A stretch of DNA of 64,000 nt from Pseudomonas asplenii (GTDB lineage Bacteria; Pseudomonadota; Gammaproteobacteria; Pseudomonadales; Pseudomonadaceae), in the NCBI RefSeq assembly GCF_900105475.1, contig NZ_LT629777.1, positions 6,465,537 to 6,529,536 of the forward strand, given 5' to 3'. Shown piece after piece: positions 16,217-25,672 of this stretch (positions within the stretch are counted from its first letter, which is position 1; each line of letters begins with the position of its first letter). The notes under the pieces are model-generated. The model ran no database searches, was not told where the DNA came from, and saw only the letters and a list, made by a program, of their open reading frames with translations. A program made the translations under genes and the position numbers.

Positions 16217-18108
16217 ATCTTCGCCGGCATTGGGGCATCAACGCCCGTACCCAGATGATCAGCCTCGGCCCGGCGCTGTTGCTGACCCTGCTGCTGATCA
16301 GTTTCTTCACCTTCGTGCGAATCCAGGACCTGCGCCAGGAACTCAACCACACCGGCCAACTGATCGCCAACCAACTGGCGCCGGCCACGGAATACGGGGT
16401 CATTTCCGGTAACAGCGACGTGCTCGAAAGCCTGATGAAAGCCAGCCTGGCGACGCCTCATGTGCGTTTTCTCGAAGTCCAGGACCGGAGCAACAATATC
16501 CTGGTCTATGTCGAACAACCCGCCGAAAGCCAAAGCCGTACCCAGCAGGTCGAGATCTTCCAGGCTCCGGTACGCCTGCAGCGGATCAAGCTCGACAGCG
16601 ATTTCCTGCAAGGCGCCTACGCCAACACGACTGCGACCGGCGAGGATTATCTGGGCCGCGTGATCGTCGGCATGTCAAACGGTGCCTTCAACCAGCGCCA
16701 GCAGGAAATCCTGCTCAAGGCCGGGATCCTCGCACTGTTCGCCCTGCTCTTCACCTTCCTGCTCGCACGCCGCCTGGCGGCCAACCTGTCGCAGCCGATC
16801 AGCGCCATGGGCCATGCGGTAAAGGCTATCCAGCAAGGCGACTACAAGACCCCGCTGCCGGTGCCGGACGACACCGAACTGGGCGACCTGGCGCGGCACA
16901 TCAACAACCTCGCCAGCGGCCTTGAACAAGCCAGCCGCGAGCAGCACCAGGCCATCGCGCAACTGATCCAGACCCGCGAAGAAGCGGAGCGGGCGAACAA
17001 CGCCAAGTCCGACTTCCTGGCGATGATGAGCCACGAGTTGCGCACCCCGATGAACGGCGTACTGGGCATGCTGCAACTGCTCGAAACCACGGAAATGAGC
17101 GAGGAACAGGCCGAATACGCAGCACTGGCCTCGGAATCCACCGAACACCTGCTGAAGGTCATCAATGACATCCTCGATTTCTCGCGAATCGAACGCTCGG
17201 CCCTGGAGCTGGAGCACATTCCGTTCGCCCTTGGCGAGTTGATCGGCAGTTGCGCCCAGGCATTCCAGCACAGCGCCGTACAGCGCGGCCTGCAGTTGAA
17301 CCTGCGATTCCCGGCCGGACTGGAAAAGCTGCAGGTCAAGGGTGATCCGACACGCATCCGGCAGATCCTGGTCAACCTGATCGGCAACGCGCTCAAGTTC
17401 ACCGAACACGGCAGCGTGAGCATCGAGCCCGCCTGGCAGGTACTGGACGACGAATTGATCTGGTTCAGTTGCACCGTACGCGACAGTGGCATCGGCATTT
17501 CCGCCGAACGCCTGGAACTGATGTTCGATGCCTTCCAGCAGGCCGACAGTTCGATTTCCCGGCGTTATGGCGGCACCGGCCTCGGCCTGCCGATTGCCCG
17601 GACCCTGGCCGAACGCATGGGCGGTACCCTGCATGCACGCAGCGAAGAAGGCCAGGGTTCGGTGTTCACCCTGGAAATACCGCTGGCCCTGCAGTACCTG
17701 GCCGAACCGGAGGCTCTGCCGCAACTGCTGGCGAGCCATGGCAAGGGGCGCAAGGTCCTGCTGGTGGAAGACAACCCGGTGAACCAGACCGTGATCGAAG
17801 CGATGCTGCACAGCCTGGGCTTCGAAGTCAGCCTGGCGCACGATGGCATCGAGGCGGTCGAACAGGCGAGAAACGGCAGTTTCGCGGCGGTGCTGATGGA
17901 CTGTCGGCTACCGCTCGTCGACGGCTATGAAGCCACCCGGCAGATCCGCCAACTGCCTGATAACGCCCAGTTGCCGATCATCGCCCTGACCGCGAACGCC
18001 CTGCAAGGCGACCGCGAAGAATGCCTGCAGGCCGGTATGAACGATTACCTGGCCAAGCCCTTCAAACGCGCTGACCTGCAGCGGATTCTCCAGCGTTGGG
18101 TGCCTTGA
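16213..18108 (+). CDS. Hybrid sensor histidine kinase (PA1611-like)
   Basis: Inner-membrane hybrid kinase of 631 residues. Transmembrane helix at about 15-35, a periplasmic sensor domain of about 140 residues, second helix at about 170-192, HAMP, phospho-acceptor H274 (FLAMMSHELRTPMNG), ATPase domain (LVNLIGNALKFTE, DSGIGIS, GGTGLGLPIA), and a C-terminal receiver with D563 (AVLMDCRLPLVDGYE) and lysine in NDYLAKPFKR. No HPt domain, so an external one is needed. Position beside gpsA and fabA matches P. aeruginosa PA1611, reported to interact with RetS in the Gac/Rsm pathway. Here it is the last gene of a receptor/binding-protein operon. ATG 16213 begins at the cytoplasmic N-terminus. Confidence 0.9.
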   Translation: MNLRRHWGINARTQMISLGPALLLTLLLISFFTFVRIQDLRQELNHTGQLIANQLAPATEYGVISGNSDVLESLMKASLATPHVRFLEVQDRSNNILVYVEQPAESQSRTQQVEIFQAPVRLQRIKLDSDFLQGAYANTTATGEDYLGRVIVGMSNGAFNQRQQEILLKAGILALFALLFTFLLARRLAANLSQPISAMGHAVKAIQQGDYKTPLPVPDDTELGDLARHINNLASGLEQASREQHQAIAQLIQTREEAERANNAKSDFLAMMSHELRTPMNGVLGMLQLLETTEMSEEQAEYAALASESTEHLLKVINDILDFSRIERSALELEHIPFALGELIGSCAQAFQHSAVQRGLQLNLRFPAGLEKLQVKGDPTRIRQILVNLIGNALKFTEHGSVSIEPAWQVLDDELIWFSCTVRDSGIGISAERLELMFDAFQQADSSISRRYGGTGLGLPIARTLAERMGGTLHARSEEGQGSVFTLEIPLALQYLAEPEALPQLLASHGKGRKVLLVEDNPVNQTVIEAMLHSLGFEVSLAHDGIEAVEQARNGSFAAVLMDCRLPLVDGYEATRQIRQLPDNAQLPIIALTANALQGDREECLQAGMNDYLAKPFKRADLQRILQRWVP

Positions 18109-18186
18109 ATGCCACGTGCGACTGGCGTGAAAGACGAAAGTGCGGCAGTCTTAGGCACCCAAACAAGCCGTGAAACCGGCTTGATT

Positions 18187-18213
18187 TATAATTTCAGTGC
18201 ACAAGTGTACATT
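18187..18213 (+). promoter_or_regulatory. fabA promoter -10 with FabR/DesT-like operator
   Basis: TATAAT at 18187-18192 is followed at once by the near-palindrome AGTGCACAAGTGTACATT (18196-18213). It matches the E. coli FabR consensus (AGCGTACAnnTGTTCGCT) at most conserved positions, including ACAnnTGT. DesT, the Pseudomonas homologue, is known to act on unsaturated fatty acid genes including fabAB in P. aeruginosa. A repressor bound over the transcription start would block fabAB. No strong -35 is visible. Confidence 0.55.
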
Positions 18214-18345
18214 CATGTCCCGTGTGCTGTGACTTTCACTACAACGCAATAGTCTATGTGTAGGCTGTCGATTCGAGGCATGAGGGCTTCGATCGGCCGG
18301 GAAGAGTCAGTCCCCCCTGCCGCATGTAACTATTGAGGAGCTCGC

Positions 18346-18861
18346 ATGACCAAACAAAACGCCTTTACCCGGGAAGATCTGCTGCGCTGCAGTCGCGGTG
18401 AGCTGTTCGGCCCAGGTAACGCGCAACTGCCCGCCCCGAACATGCTGATGGTGGATCGCATCACCCATATCAGCGAAGAGGGTGGCAAGTACGGCAAAGG
18501 TGAATTGGTCGCCGAACTGGATATCACCCCGGACCTGTGGTTCTTCGCCTGCCACTTCGAAGGCGATCCGGTGATGCCAGGCTGCCTGGGCCTCGATGCC
18601 ATGTGGCAACTGGTCGGCTTCTTCCTCGGCTGGCAAGGTCTGCCGGGCCGTGGCCGTGCGCTGGGTTCGGGCGAAGTGAAATTCTTCGGCCAGGTCCTGC
18701 CAACCGCCAAGAAAGTCACCTATAACATCCATATCAAGCGCGTCCTCAAAGGCAAGCTGAACCTGGCCATCGCCGACGGTTCGGTCAGTGTCGACGGCCG
18801 CGAAATCTACACCGCCGAAGCCCTTCGGGTCGGCGTGTTCACCTCCACTGACAACTTCTAA
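18346..18861 (+). CDS. fabA: 3-hydroxydecanoyl-[ACP] dehydratase/isomerase
   Basis: Bifunctional enzyme that dehydrates 3-hydroxydecanoyl-ACP and isomerises trans-2 to cis-3-decenoyl-ACP, the branch point of anaerobic unsaturated fatty acid synthesis. The 171-residue product has the catalytic histidine in [15 protein letters not shown] and the aspartate in [17 protein letters not shown] site precedes the ATG. fabB follows 11 bases later. Confidence 0.97.
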   Translation: MTKQNAFTREDLLRCSRGELFGPGNAQLPAPNMLMVDRITHISEEGGKYGKGELVAELDITPDLWFFACHFEGDPVMPGCLGLDAMWQLVGFFLGWQGLPGRGRALGSGEVKFFGQVLPTAKKVTYNIHIKRVLKGKLNLAIADGSVSVDGREIYTAEALRVGVFTSTDNF

Positions 18862-18872
18862 GGGTTATCCGC

Positions 18873-20093
18873 ATGCGCCGCGTCGTTATCACTGGTCTGG
18901 GCATCGTTTCTTGCCTGGGCAATGACAAAGAGACCGTCTCCGCTAACCTGCGTGCAAGCCGCCCTGGCATCCGCTTCAACCCGGAATATGCCGAAATGGG
19001 TCTGCGTAGCCAGGTTTCCGGCTCCATCGACCTCAACCTCGAAGAACTGATCGACCGCAAGATCTATCGTTTCGTCGGCCACGCGGCGGCCTACGCCTAC
19101 CTGGCCATGAAAGACGCGATCAGCGATTCCGGCCTGACCGAAGAGCAGGTGTCCAACCCGCGTACCGGCCTGATCGCCGGTTCCGGCGGTGCTTCGACCC
19201 TGAACCAGATGGAAGCGCTGGATACCCTGCGCGAAAAAGGCGTCAAGCGTGTGGGTCCATACCGCGTGACCCGCACCATGGGCAGCACCGTTTCGGCGTG
19301 CCTGGCCACTCCGTTCAAGATCAAGGGCCTGAACTACTCGATCTCCTCCGCCTGCGCCACCAGTGCCCACTGCATCGGTACCGCCATGGAGCAGATCCAG
19401 ATGGGCAAGCAGGACATCGTCTTCGCCGGTGGCGGTGAAGAAGAGCACTGGAGCCAGTCGTTCCTGTTCGACGCCATGGGCGCGCTGTCCACCCAGTACA
19501 ACGACACGCCGCAGAAAGCCTCGCGTGCCTACGATGCCAAGCGTGACGGTTTCGTCATCGCTGGCGGTGGCGGCATGGTGGTGGTCGAGGAACTGGAACA
19601 CGCTCTGGCCCGTGGCGCGAAGATCTATGCCGAAATCGTCGGCTACGGCGCGACCTCCGATGGCTACGACATGGTTGCCCCAAGCGGCGAAGGTGCCGTG
19701 CGCTGCATGCGGATGGCAATGTCCACCGTTGACGGCCCGATCGACTACCTGAACACCCACGGCACCTCGACTCCGGTCGGCGACGTCGCGGAAATGAAAG
19801 GCGTACGTGAAGTCTTCGGCGACAAGGCTCCGGCCATCAGTTCGACCAAGAGCCTGTCCGGTCACTCCCTGGGTGCTGCCGGCGTGCACGAGGCGATCTA
19901 CTGCCTGCTGATGATGGAAGGCAACTTCATTGCCGGTTCCGCCAACATCGACGAGCTGGATCCGGAAGTCGCCGACATGCCGGTCCAGACCCAGACTCGC
20001 GAAAACGTGCAACTGAACAACGTGATGAGCAACAGCTTCGGCTTCGGTGGCACCAACGCTACCCTGGTGCTGAAGCGCTGGCAGGGCAAGTAA
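18873..20093 (+). CDS. fabB: 3-oxoacyl-[ACP] synthase I
   Basis: Beta-ketoacyl-ACP synthase that elongates the cis-3-decenoyl product of FabA. 406 residues; the Cys-His-His triad is visible in [27 protein letters not shown] and [14 protein letters not shown], with the glycine-rich [14 protein letters not shown] at the end. It forms the fabAB operon with the gene upstream and is closed by the terminator at 20115. Confidence 0.97.
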   Translation: MRRVVITGLGIVSCLGNDKETVSANLRASRPGIRFNPEYAEMGLRSQVSGSIDLNLEELIDRKIYRFVGHAAAYAYLAMKDAISDSGLTEEQVSNPRTGLIAGSGGASTLNQMEALDTLREKGVKRVGPYRVTRTMGSTVSACLATPFKIKGLNYSISSACATSAHCIGTAMEQIQMGKQDIVFAGGGEEEHWSQSFLFDAMGALSTQYNDTPQKASRAYDAKRDGFVIAGGGGMVVVEELEHALARGAKIYAEIVGYGATSDGYDMVAPSGEGAVRCMRMAMSTVDGPIDYLNTHGTSTPVGDVAEMKGVREVFGDKAPAISSTKSLSGHSLGAAGVHEAIYCLLMMEGNFIAGSANIDELDPEVADMPVQTQTRENVQLNNVMSNSFGFGGTNATLVLKRWQGK

Positions 20094-20114
20094 GCCCGGC
20101 CTGATCGCGACATG

Positions 20115-20148
20115 AAAAACGCCCCGACTGGTTCGGGGCGTTTTTTTT
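20115..20148 (+). terminator. Rho-independent terminator of fabAB
   Basis: Stem AACGCCCCGA / TCGGGGCGTT with a short loop, followed by a run of eight T, 22 bases after the fabB stop. Confidence 0.93.
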
Positions 20149-20289
20149 GCGGCCACCGCCAGACTCGCCCGTCATGTTCGATATGCTCGGCACACCGGGC
20201 ATGATCGCCAAATAAAGCTGAACACCATCATGACTCGGTGTTCTATAAGATTCAGGCACTATCCCGTCACGTTCGCCAAGAGGTTCGTC

Positions 20290-20706
20290 ATGACCATCAC
20301 CATCAACACAGAATCCCACGAAGGTTTTCGTCACAGCGTGCAGATCGATGATCATCAGTTGTTCACTGATGTACCCAAAACCCTCGGCGGGGAAGGTTCC
20401 GCACCGGACCCGCACGACTATTTCGATGCCGCACTAGGCACCTGCAAGGCCCTGACCCTCAAGCTGTACGCGCAGAAAAAAGGCATCCCGCTGACCGGCG
20501 TCACCGTCGAGGTCAAGCGCGACAACAGCCAGGAGCAGAAAGGCACGTATGGCCTGCAGGTCAAGCTGACCCTCAAGGGCGTGCTGAGCGATGCCCAGCG
20601 CGACGAACTGCACAAGGTTGCCGACCGCTGCCCGATCCACAAACTGATGACCACCAGCGAAGTCAGCATCGAGACCCTGCTGGCCGAGGGTGCCTTCAGT
20701 CAGTAA
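20290..20706 (+). CDS. OsmC-family peroxiredoxin-like protein
   Basis: A 138-residue OsmC/Ohr-fold protein. The two reactive cysteines are in ALGTCKALTLKLYAQ and VADRCPIHKLM, the spacing used for thiol-dependent reduction of organic hydroperoxides. It is closer to the YhfA/OsmC-like branch than to Ohr, so substrate is uncertain. ATG 20290 (MTITINTESHEGFRH) follows AAGAGG. Stand-alone gene followed by pirin. Confidence 0.85.
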   Translation: MTITINTESHEGFRHSVQIDDHQLFTDVPKTLGGEGSAPDPHDYFDAALGTCKALTLKLYAQKKGIPLTGVTVEVKRDNSQEQKGTYGLQVKLTLKGVLSDAQRDELHKVADRCPIHKLMTTSEVSIETLLAEGAFSQ

Positions 20707-20765
20707 GGGCGCTGACGCAAAAGCGGGTTATGCTCTGCGCATTGCCCGCCTAGCCTGGAAGCCCC

Positions 20766-21635
20766 ATGAGTACACCGTTGGTGATTCGTCCTCGCGCCGA
20801 GGACGTCGAAGGTCAACCCATCCTCCGTCCCCTGCCCTCTGCCCAGTGCCGCAGTGTCGGCCCGTTCGTATTTTTCGATCACATGCTGGAAACCCGCTAT
20901 CCGCCGGGCAGCGGCATGGATATCCGGCAACATCCGCATATCGGTCTGTCGACCCTGACCTACCTGTTCGAGGGCCGGTTGCAGCACAAGGACAGCCTGG
21001 GCTACGACCAGCAGGTCGGCCCCGGTGAGGTGAGCTGGATGACTGCCGGCAGCGCCATCGCCCATGTCGAGCGCACGCCGGCCGAACTGATCGCCAGCGG
21101 CTCGACGCTGCATGGCTTGCAAGTGTGGCTGGCCTCGCCCCGGGAACAGGAACAAGGCGTCGGGCACTACAGCCATCACCCGGCCGCCAGCCTGCCGACC
21201 AGCGAGAGCCTGGGCGTGAAGATCCGCCTGATCGCCGGCAGCGGCTTCTGCCTGACCTCCCCCGTGCCAGTGCTGTCGCCAACGGTCTATGCCGAGATAC
21301 GGATGGAGCCGGCGACCACCCTGCTGGTGCCTGATGAGTATGAGGAACGGGCGCTGTACGTACTCGCAGGCGAGGTCGAGCTGGATGGAGAGCGGCTGGA
21401 GCCGCGCAGCCTGGTGATCCTGCCCCAGGGCGAGAGCCCGACGCTGGCGGCCGAGGGTGATGTGCACCTGGTATTGATTGGAGGTGCACCGTTGGACGGG
21501 CCACGGCGGATGAACTGGAACTTCGTTGCCAGCGATCCAGCGCTGATCGACCAGGCTCGCGCACGCTGGGCGGCCGGGGACTGGCCGAAAGTGCCTGGGG
21601 AAACCGGGCGTATTGAGCTGCCTGTCAGGCCATAG
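20766..21635 (+). CDS. Pirin family protein
   Basis: A 289-residue bicupin. The metal-binding histidines of the N-terminal cupin are in DIRQHPHIGLSTLTYLFEG and LQHKDSLG, and MTAGSAIAHVERTP completes the site. The C-terminal cupin (AEIRMEPATTLLVPDEYEERALYVLAGEVE, split at residue 190) lacks such ligands, as usual. Pirins act as quercetinases or redox-linked regulators; the role here is unknown. The stop codon lies inside a long stem-loop (21620-21657). Confidence 0.87.
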   Translation: MSTPLVIRPRAEDVEGQPILRPLPSAQCRSVGPFVFFDHMLETRYPPGSGMDIRQHPHIGLSTLTYLFEGRLQHKDSLGYDQQVGPGEVSWMTAGSAIAHVERTPAELIASGSTLHGLQVWLASPREQEQGVGHYSHHPAASLPTSESLGVKIRLIAGSGFCLTSPVPVLSPTVYAEIRMEPATTLLVPDEYEERALYVLAGEVELDGERLEPRSLVILPQGESPTLAAEGDVHLVLIGGAPLDGPRRMNWNFVASDPALIDQARARWAAGDWPKVPGETGRIELPVRP

Positions 21636-21657
21636 AGCCCTCGCTGGCCTGACAGGC
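21620..21657. terminator. Perfect 12-bp stem-loop enclosing the pirin stop codon
   Basis: GCCTGTCAGGCC (21620-21631) and its exact complement GGCCTGACAGGC (21646-21657) flank a 14-base loop; the pirin TAG (21633-21635) is in the loop. There is no T-tract, so it may protect the mRNA 3-prime end or act with another factor rather than terminate by itself. Confidence 0.55.
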
Positions 21658-21678
21658 GGTCTGGGGATGTTCGGGACC

Positions 21679-21775
21679 GCCATCGCCAGCAAGCCGGCTA
21701 CCACAGGGTTCTACGGCGCCTCCAGGACATGTCTCTGGCACGATGACTGTGTGGGAACCGGCGATAGGGCCCTCA
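21679..21775. repeat. Degenerate REP pair
   Basis: ATCGCCAGCAAGCCGGCTAC at about 21682 and the inverse-related GTGGGAACCGGCGAT at about 21751 resemble the two arms of the Pseudomonas REP unit seen better at 46130-46226. The arms no longer pair well, so this is a decayed copy in the gap between pirin and the dienelactone hydrolase. Confidence 0.6.
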
Positions 21776-21790
21776 AGGGCAACAGAGATC

Positions 21791-22519
21791 TCAGCCGGCG
21801 AACACTTCTTCCAGCAGGTTATGCATGGCCGTGAAGGACCGGCTGGCGGTCTTCGCGTCATACATCATCTTGCCCGGTACATTCGCATGCGGATCGGTGA
21901 ACGAATGCACCGCCCCACCATAGCTGAGCAGTTGCCAGTCGACCCCGGCAGCATTCATTTCCTCTTCGAACGCCGGCAATTGCTCACGTGGCACCAGCGG
22001 ATCGGAAGCGCCATGCAACACCAGCACCGCCCCCTTGATGTTGTTCGCATCCGCCGGGTTCGGCGTATCCAGCGTACCGTGGAACGACACGGCAGCCTTC
22101 AGCGGCGCGCCGGTTCGGGCCAGCTCCAGCGAACAGCAGCCACCGAAGCAGAAGCCGAAAGTCGCCAGCCTGGAGGTGTCAACCGCTGCCAGCGCCTGCC
22201 CCTGCAAGGCTTCGAAAGCGACTTGCATACGTTTGCGCAGCTCAGCTCGATCATTCTTCAATGGCATCATCGCGGCACCCGCTTCGTCACCGTTCTGCGG
22301 GCGTACCGAGCTGCCGTAGAGATCGGCGATCAATACCACATACCCTTTGGCCGCCACCGACTGGGCAATTTTTTCAGCCCCCGCGCTGACGCCCATCCAG
22401 TTGGGTGCCATCAGCAGCCCCGGACGCGCGCCCTTGTGGCTGGCATCAAAAGCCAGGCGACCTTCGTAGGATTGGCCATCAATCTCATAGGCCACGGAAC
22501 TGACAGTGATTTGGCTCAT
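21791..22519 (-). CDS. Dienelactone hydrolase family protein
   Basis: A 242-residue alpha/beta hydrolase with cysteine nucleophile in FGFCFGGCCSLELA, acid in LHGASDPLVPREQL and histidine in YGGAVHSFTDPHAN, the Cys-Asp-His triad of dienelactone hydrolases. No aromatic degradation genes are nearby, so the substrate is unlikely to be a chlorocatechol product and remains unknown. ATG 22519 is chosen because ACGGAG lies 6 bases before it. htpG lies upstream on the same strand, but a terminator separates them. Confidence 0.87.
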   Translation of the reverse strand: MSQITVSSVAYEIDGQSYEGRLAFDASHKGARPGLLMAPNWMGVSAGAEKIAQSVAAKGYVVLIADLYGSSVRPQNGDEAGAAMMPLKNDRAELRKRMQVAFEALQGQALAAVDTSRLATFGFCFGGCCSLELARTGAPLKAAVSFHGTLDTPNPADANNIKGAVLVLHGASDPLVPREQLPAFEEEMNAAGVDWQLLSYGGAVHSFTDPHANVPGKMMYDAKTASRSFTAMHNLLEEVFAG

Positions 22520-22550
22520 TACATACTCCGTAAGGACATCCAAAAAATGA

Positions 22551-22572
22551 AAAACCCGCCGAAGCGGGTTTT
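22551..22572 (-). terminator. Terminator of htpG
   Basis: AAAACCCGC / GCGGGTTTT stem with a CGAA-type loop; on the htpG strand it is followed by a T-rich run. Located 12 bases after the htpG stop. Confidence 0.9.
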
Positions 22573-22584
22573 CCTACAGCGTTA

Positions 22585-24492
22585 TCAGGCAGACAGCTCG
22601 ACCAACAGCTTGTTCAGTCGGCGCACATAGGCCGCCGGATCCTTCAGGCTGTCACCGGCTGCCAAGGCCGCCTGGTCGAGCAGGATGTGCGACAGGTCAC
22701 CAAAACGATCCTCGTCCGGCTCGGCGTCGAGTTTCTCGATCAGCGGATGGCTCGGGTTGAATTCGAAGATCGGCTTGGAGTCCGGTACCTTCTGCCCGCT
22801 GGCCTCGAGGATCTGGCGCATCTGCAGGCCAAGATCCTGCTCACCGATCGCCAGGATCGCCGGCGAGTCGGTCAGGCGATGGGAAACCCGCACTTCGCTG
22901 ACAACGTCGCCCAGGGCAGCCTTGAGGCGTTCGACCAGGCCTTCCTTGCTCTTGGCGACTTCCTCGGCAGCTTTCTTGTCCTCTTCCGAGTCCAGGTTGC
23001 CCAGGTCCAGGTCGCCACGCGCGACGTCGACGAAGCTCTTGCCATCGAATTCGTTGAGGTAGCTCATCAGCCACTCGTCGATACGGTCGGTGAGCAGCAG
23101 CACTTCGATGCCTTTCTTGCGGAAGACTTCCAGGTGCGGACTGTTCTTGACCTGGGCATAGGTCTCGCCGGTCAGGTAGTAGATCTTGTCCTGACCTTCC
23201 TTGGCACGAGCCAGGTATTCGGCCAGGGAAACCACCTGCTCGCCTTCTTCGCCCTGAGTCGAGGCAAAACGCAGCAGGCCGGCGATTTTTTCCTTGTTGG
23301 CGAAGTCTTCGGCCGGGCCTTCTTTCAGGACCTGGCCAAAGTTCTTCCAGAAGCCCTTGTACTGCTCGGGTTCGTTCTTCGCCAGTTTTTCCAGCATGTC
23401 GAGGACACGCTTGGTCAGCGCCGACTTCATCGAATCGATGATCGGGTCTTTCTGCAGGATTTCCCGCGAGACGTTCAGGGACAGGTCGTTGGAGTCGACC
23501 ACACCCTTGATGAAGCGCAGGTACAGCGGCAGGAAGGATTCGGCCTGATCCATGACGAATACACGCTGCACGTACAGCTTGAGGCCCTTCGGCGCTTCAC
23601 GCTGGTACAGGTCGAACGGTGCGCGGGCCGGCACATAGAGCAGAGAGTTGTACTCCAGCTTGCCTTCGACCTTGTTGTGGCTCCAGCTCAGCGGGTTCTC
23701 GTAGTCGTGGCCGATGTGCTTGTAGAACTCCTGGTATTCCTCGTCCTTGACCTCGGTACGCGGACGGGTCCACAGCGCGCTGGCACGGTTGACGGTTTCC
23801 CATTCCTGCGCAGGAGGCTCTTCGCCTTCGGCGACAGCGGCGGCTTCCTTCGGTACTTCGATCGGCAGTGCGATATGGTCGGAGTACTTCTTGATGATGT
23901 TGCGCAGGCGCCAGCCATCGGCAAACTCATCCTCACCGGATTTCAGGTGCAGGACGATGCGGGTACCGCGATCCGCCTTGTCGATGGTTGCGACTTCGAA
24001 CTCACCCTCGCCCTTCGACGACCAGTGCACACCTTCGCTGGCCGCAAGGCCGGCGCGGCGGCTGAACACTTCAACCTGGTCGGCGACGATAAAGGCCGAA
24101 TAGAAGCCCACGCCGAACTGGCCGATCAGGTGCGAATCCTTTTTCTGGTCGCCCGAGAGGTTCTTCATGAAGTCGGCGGTGCCGGACTTGGCGATGGTCC
24201 CCAGGTGAGTGATCACATCGTCACGGCTCATGCCGATACCGTTGTCCTCGAGGGTGACGGTCCTGGCGTCCTTGTCGAAGCTCACACGGATTTTCAGTTC
24301 CGCGCCACCTTCCAGCAACTCGGGCTTGGACAGGGCTTCGAAACGCAATTTGTCGACAGCGTCGGAGGCGTTGGAGATCAATTCGCGCAGGAAGATCTCC
24401 TTGTTCGAATACAACGAATGGATCATGAGGTGCAGCAGTTGCTTCACCTCGGTCTGGAAGCCCAGGGTTTCCTTTTGAGTTTCCACACTCAT
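22585..24492 (-). CDS. htpG: Chaperone HtpG (bacterial Hsp90)
   Basis: ATP-dependent cytoplasmic chaperone of 635 residues. The GHKL ATPase domain is at the N-terminus ([43 protein letters not shown] in two parts, and [14 protein letters not shown]), followed by the middle and C-terminal dimerisation domains. Start ATG 24492 gives [16 protein letters not shown], the family N-terminus. No heat-shock promoter could be assigned with confidence. Confidence 0.97.
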   Translation of the reverse strand: MSVETQKETLGFQTEVKQLLHLMIHSLYSNKEIFLRELISNASDAVDKLRFEALSKPELLEGGAELKIRVSFDKDARTVTLEDNGIGMSRDDVITHLGTIAKSGTADFMKNLSGDQKKDSHLIGQFGVGFYSAFIVADQVEVFSRRAGLAASEGVHWSSKGEGEFEVATIDKADRGTRIVLHLKSGEDEFADGWRLRNIIKKYSDHIALPIEVPKEAAAVAEGEEPPAQEWETVNRASALWTRPRTEVKDEEYQEFYKHIGHDYENPLSWSHNKVEGKLEYNSLLYVPARAPFDLYQREAPKGLKLYVQRVFVMDQAESFLPLYLRFIKGVVDSNDLSLNVSREILQKDPIIDSMKSALTKRVLDMLEKLAKNEPEQYKGFWKNFGQVLKEGPAEDFANKEKIAGLLRFASTQGEEGEQVVSLAEYLARAKEGQDKIYYLTGETYAQVKNSPHLEVFRKKGIEVLLLTDRIDEWLMSYLNEFDGKSFVDVARGDLDLGNLDSEEDKKAAEEVAKSKEGLVERLKAALGDVVSEVRVSHRLTDSPAILAIGEQDLGLQMRQILEASGQKVPDSKPIFEFNPSHPLIEKLDAEPDEDRFGDLSHILLDQAALAAGDSLKDPAAYVRRLNKLLVELSA

Positions 24493-24580
24493 GGTCATCA
24501 AACTCCAATTTGGATGGCAATGGCCGCCCTGCAAGGTTGGCGGCGGGTTGTCATCAAAGTTGGGGGCTGTGACGAGGATT

Positions 24581-25036
24581 TCAAGTGCCCGGCAACGCTT
24601 CCTCGATCTTGAAATGGGCGCGGGCGGTGGCTATCGGTTCGGCCTCGGTACTCTGCCAGGCGGTCACCGCCACATTCGCCACCCGCCGCCCCTGGCGGCA
24701 GACCTGGCATTTGGCGTAGGTATCGCGAAACTGCCCGGCGCGCAGGTAGTCGACGGAGAAATCGATGACCTTGGGCGCCCCGGGCGAACCGGTGAATACC
24801 AGCAGATGCAACGCCGCCGCCAGCTCCATGAAACCGGCAATGACCCCGCCATGGATCGCCGGTAATAAAGGGTTACCAATATTGTCCTTGTTCGCTGGAA
24901 GGCAGAACAGCAACTCATCACCGAGCCGTGAGCACTCGATACCGATCAGCTTGGCGTAGGGAATCCGTTGCAGGAGCTGACCGTAGTCGCCTTGTTGGTG
25001 GGCACGCTGGAGTTGTTCCTTGAATGCGTTGCTCAT
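24581..25036 (-). CDS. Hotdog-fold thioesterase (second of a tandem pair)
   Basis: A 151-residue PaaI-like thioesterase with the [17 protein letters not shown] helix signature and a [19 protein letters not shown] strand. Start ATG 25036 overlaps the stop of the upstream thioesterase (ATGA). The two genes have the same fold but modest identity, suggesting an old duplication or a heteromeric enzyme. Confidence 0.85.
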   Translation of the reverse strand: MSNAFKEQLQRAHQQGDYGQLLQRIPYAKLIGIECSRLGDELLFCLPANKDNIGNPLLPAIHGGVIAGFMELAAALHLLVFTGSPGAPKVIDFSVDYLRAGQFRDTYAKCQVCRQGRRVANVAVTAWQSTEAEPIATARAHFKIEEALPGT

Positions 25037-25509
25037 GCCACACCGCCGCTGATCGAATTGCCGAACGCCAGGCTGCCCCTGATGCCTTTGCCCATGCGCA
25101 TGAAGGTACCGACCACGTGGGCGATGGGGTTGTCCGGATCGTCCTGGTAGGCATGGCCTCGAGCAAAGATGATATCGCGGGTCACCCGGTAGCATTCGGC
25201 ATAACCATGGACGTCCTTGCCGGGCTCGGCCGGGTGCATGTAGTCGATGCGCAGGTCGAGGGTCGGGCAGACTTCGAATTCGGGCAGGACACACAGGGTT
25301 GCCATGCCGCAGGCGGTATCCATCAGCGAACTCAAGGCCCCGCCATGGATAAGACCGTTCTCGGGGTCGCCGACGATTTTTTCGCTATAGGGCAGGATCA
25401 GGGTCACTCCCCGGCCATCGATATCATGCAGTTGCAGGCCGAGGACCTGGCAATGCCGCAGAGCACTGAGAAAACGCGTGGCGCGCTCAAAGACGGCGGT
25501 TTGGCTCAT
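25033..25509 (-). CDS. Hotdog-fold thioesterase (first of a tandem pair)
   Basis: A 158-residue PaaI-like thioesterase, with GLIHGGALSSLMDTACGMA and PTLDLRIDYMHPAEPGKDV. ATG 25509 (MSQTAVFERATRFLS) is preferred to an upstream start because of the family N-terminus. Translationally coupled to 24581-25036. Probably hydrolyses aromatic or medium-chain acyl-CoAs; substrate not inferable. Confidence 0.87.
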   Translation of the reverse strand: MSQTAVFERATRFLSALRHCQVLGLQLHDIDGRGVTLILPYSEKIVGDPENGLIHGGALSSLMDTACGMATLCVLPEFEVCPTLDLRIDYMHPAEPGKDVHGYAECYRVTRDIIFARGHAYQDDPDNPIAHVVGTFMRMGKGIRGSLAFGNSISGGVA

Positions 25510-25672
25510 GAATGACAATCCTCGTCGGGTGGCTGGCAACGCCAAATTATGGACACTGAAAAAAGTTCCGCACTTCAAACACTTATATATCTTTGGAAAT
25601 AAAGGAACTTAAGCCATGGCTGAGCGTTCAAAAGGCCAGTAGTCACTATTTCCACAAAGGAGCAACAACCCC

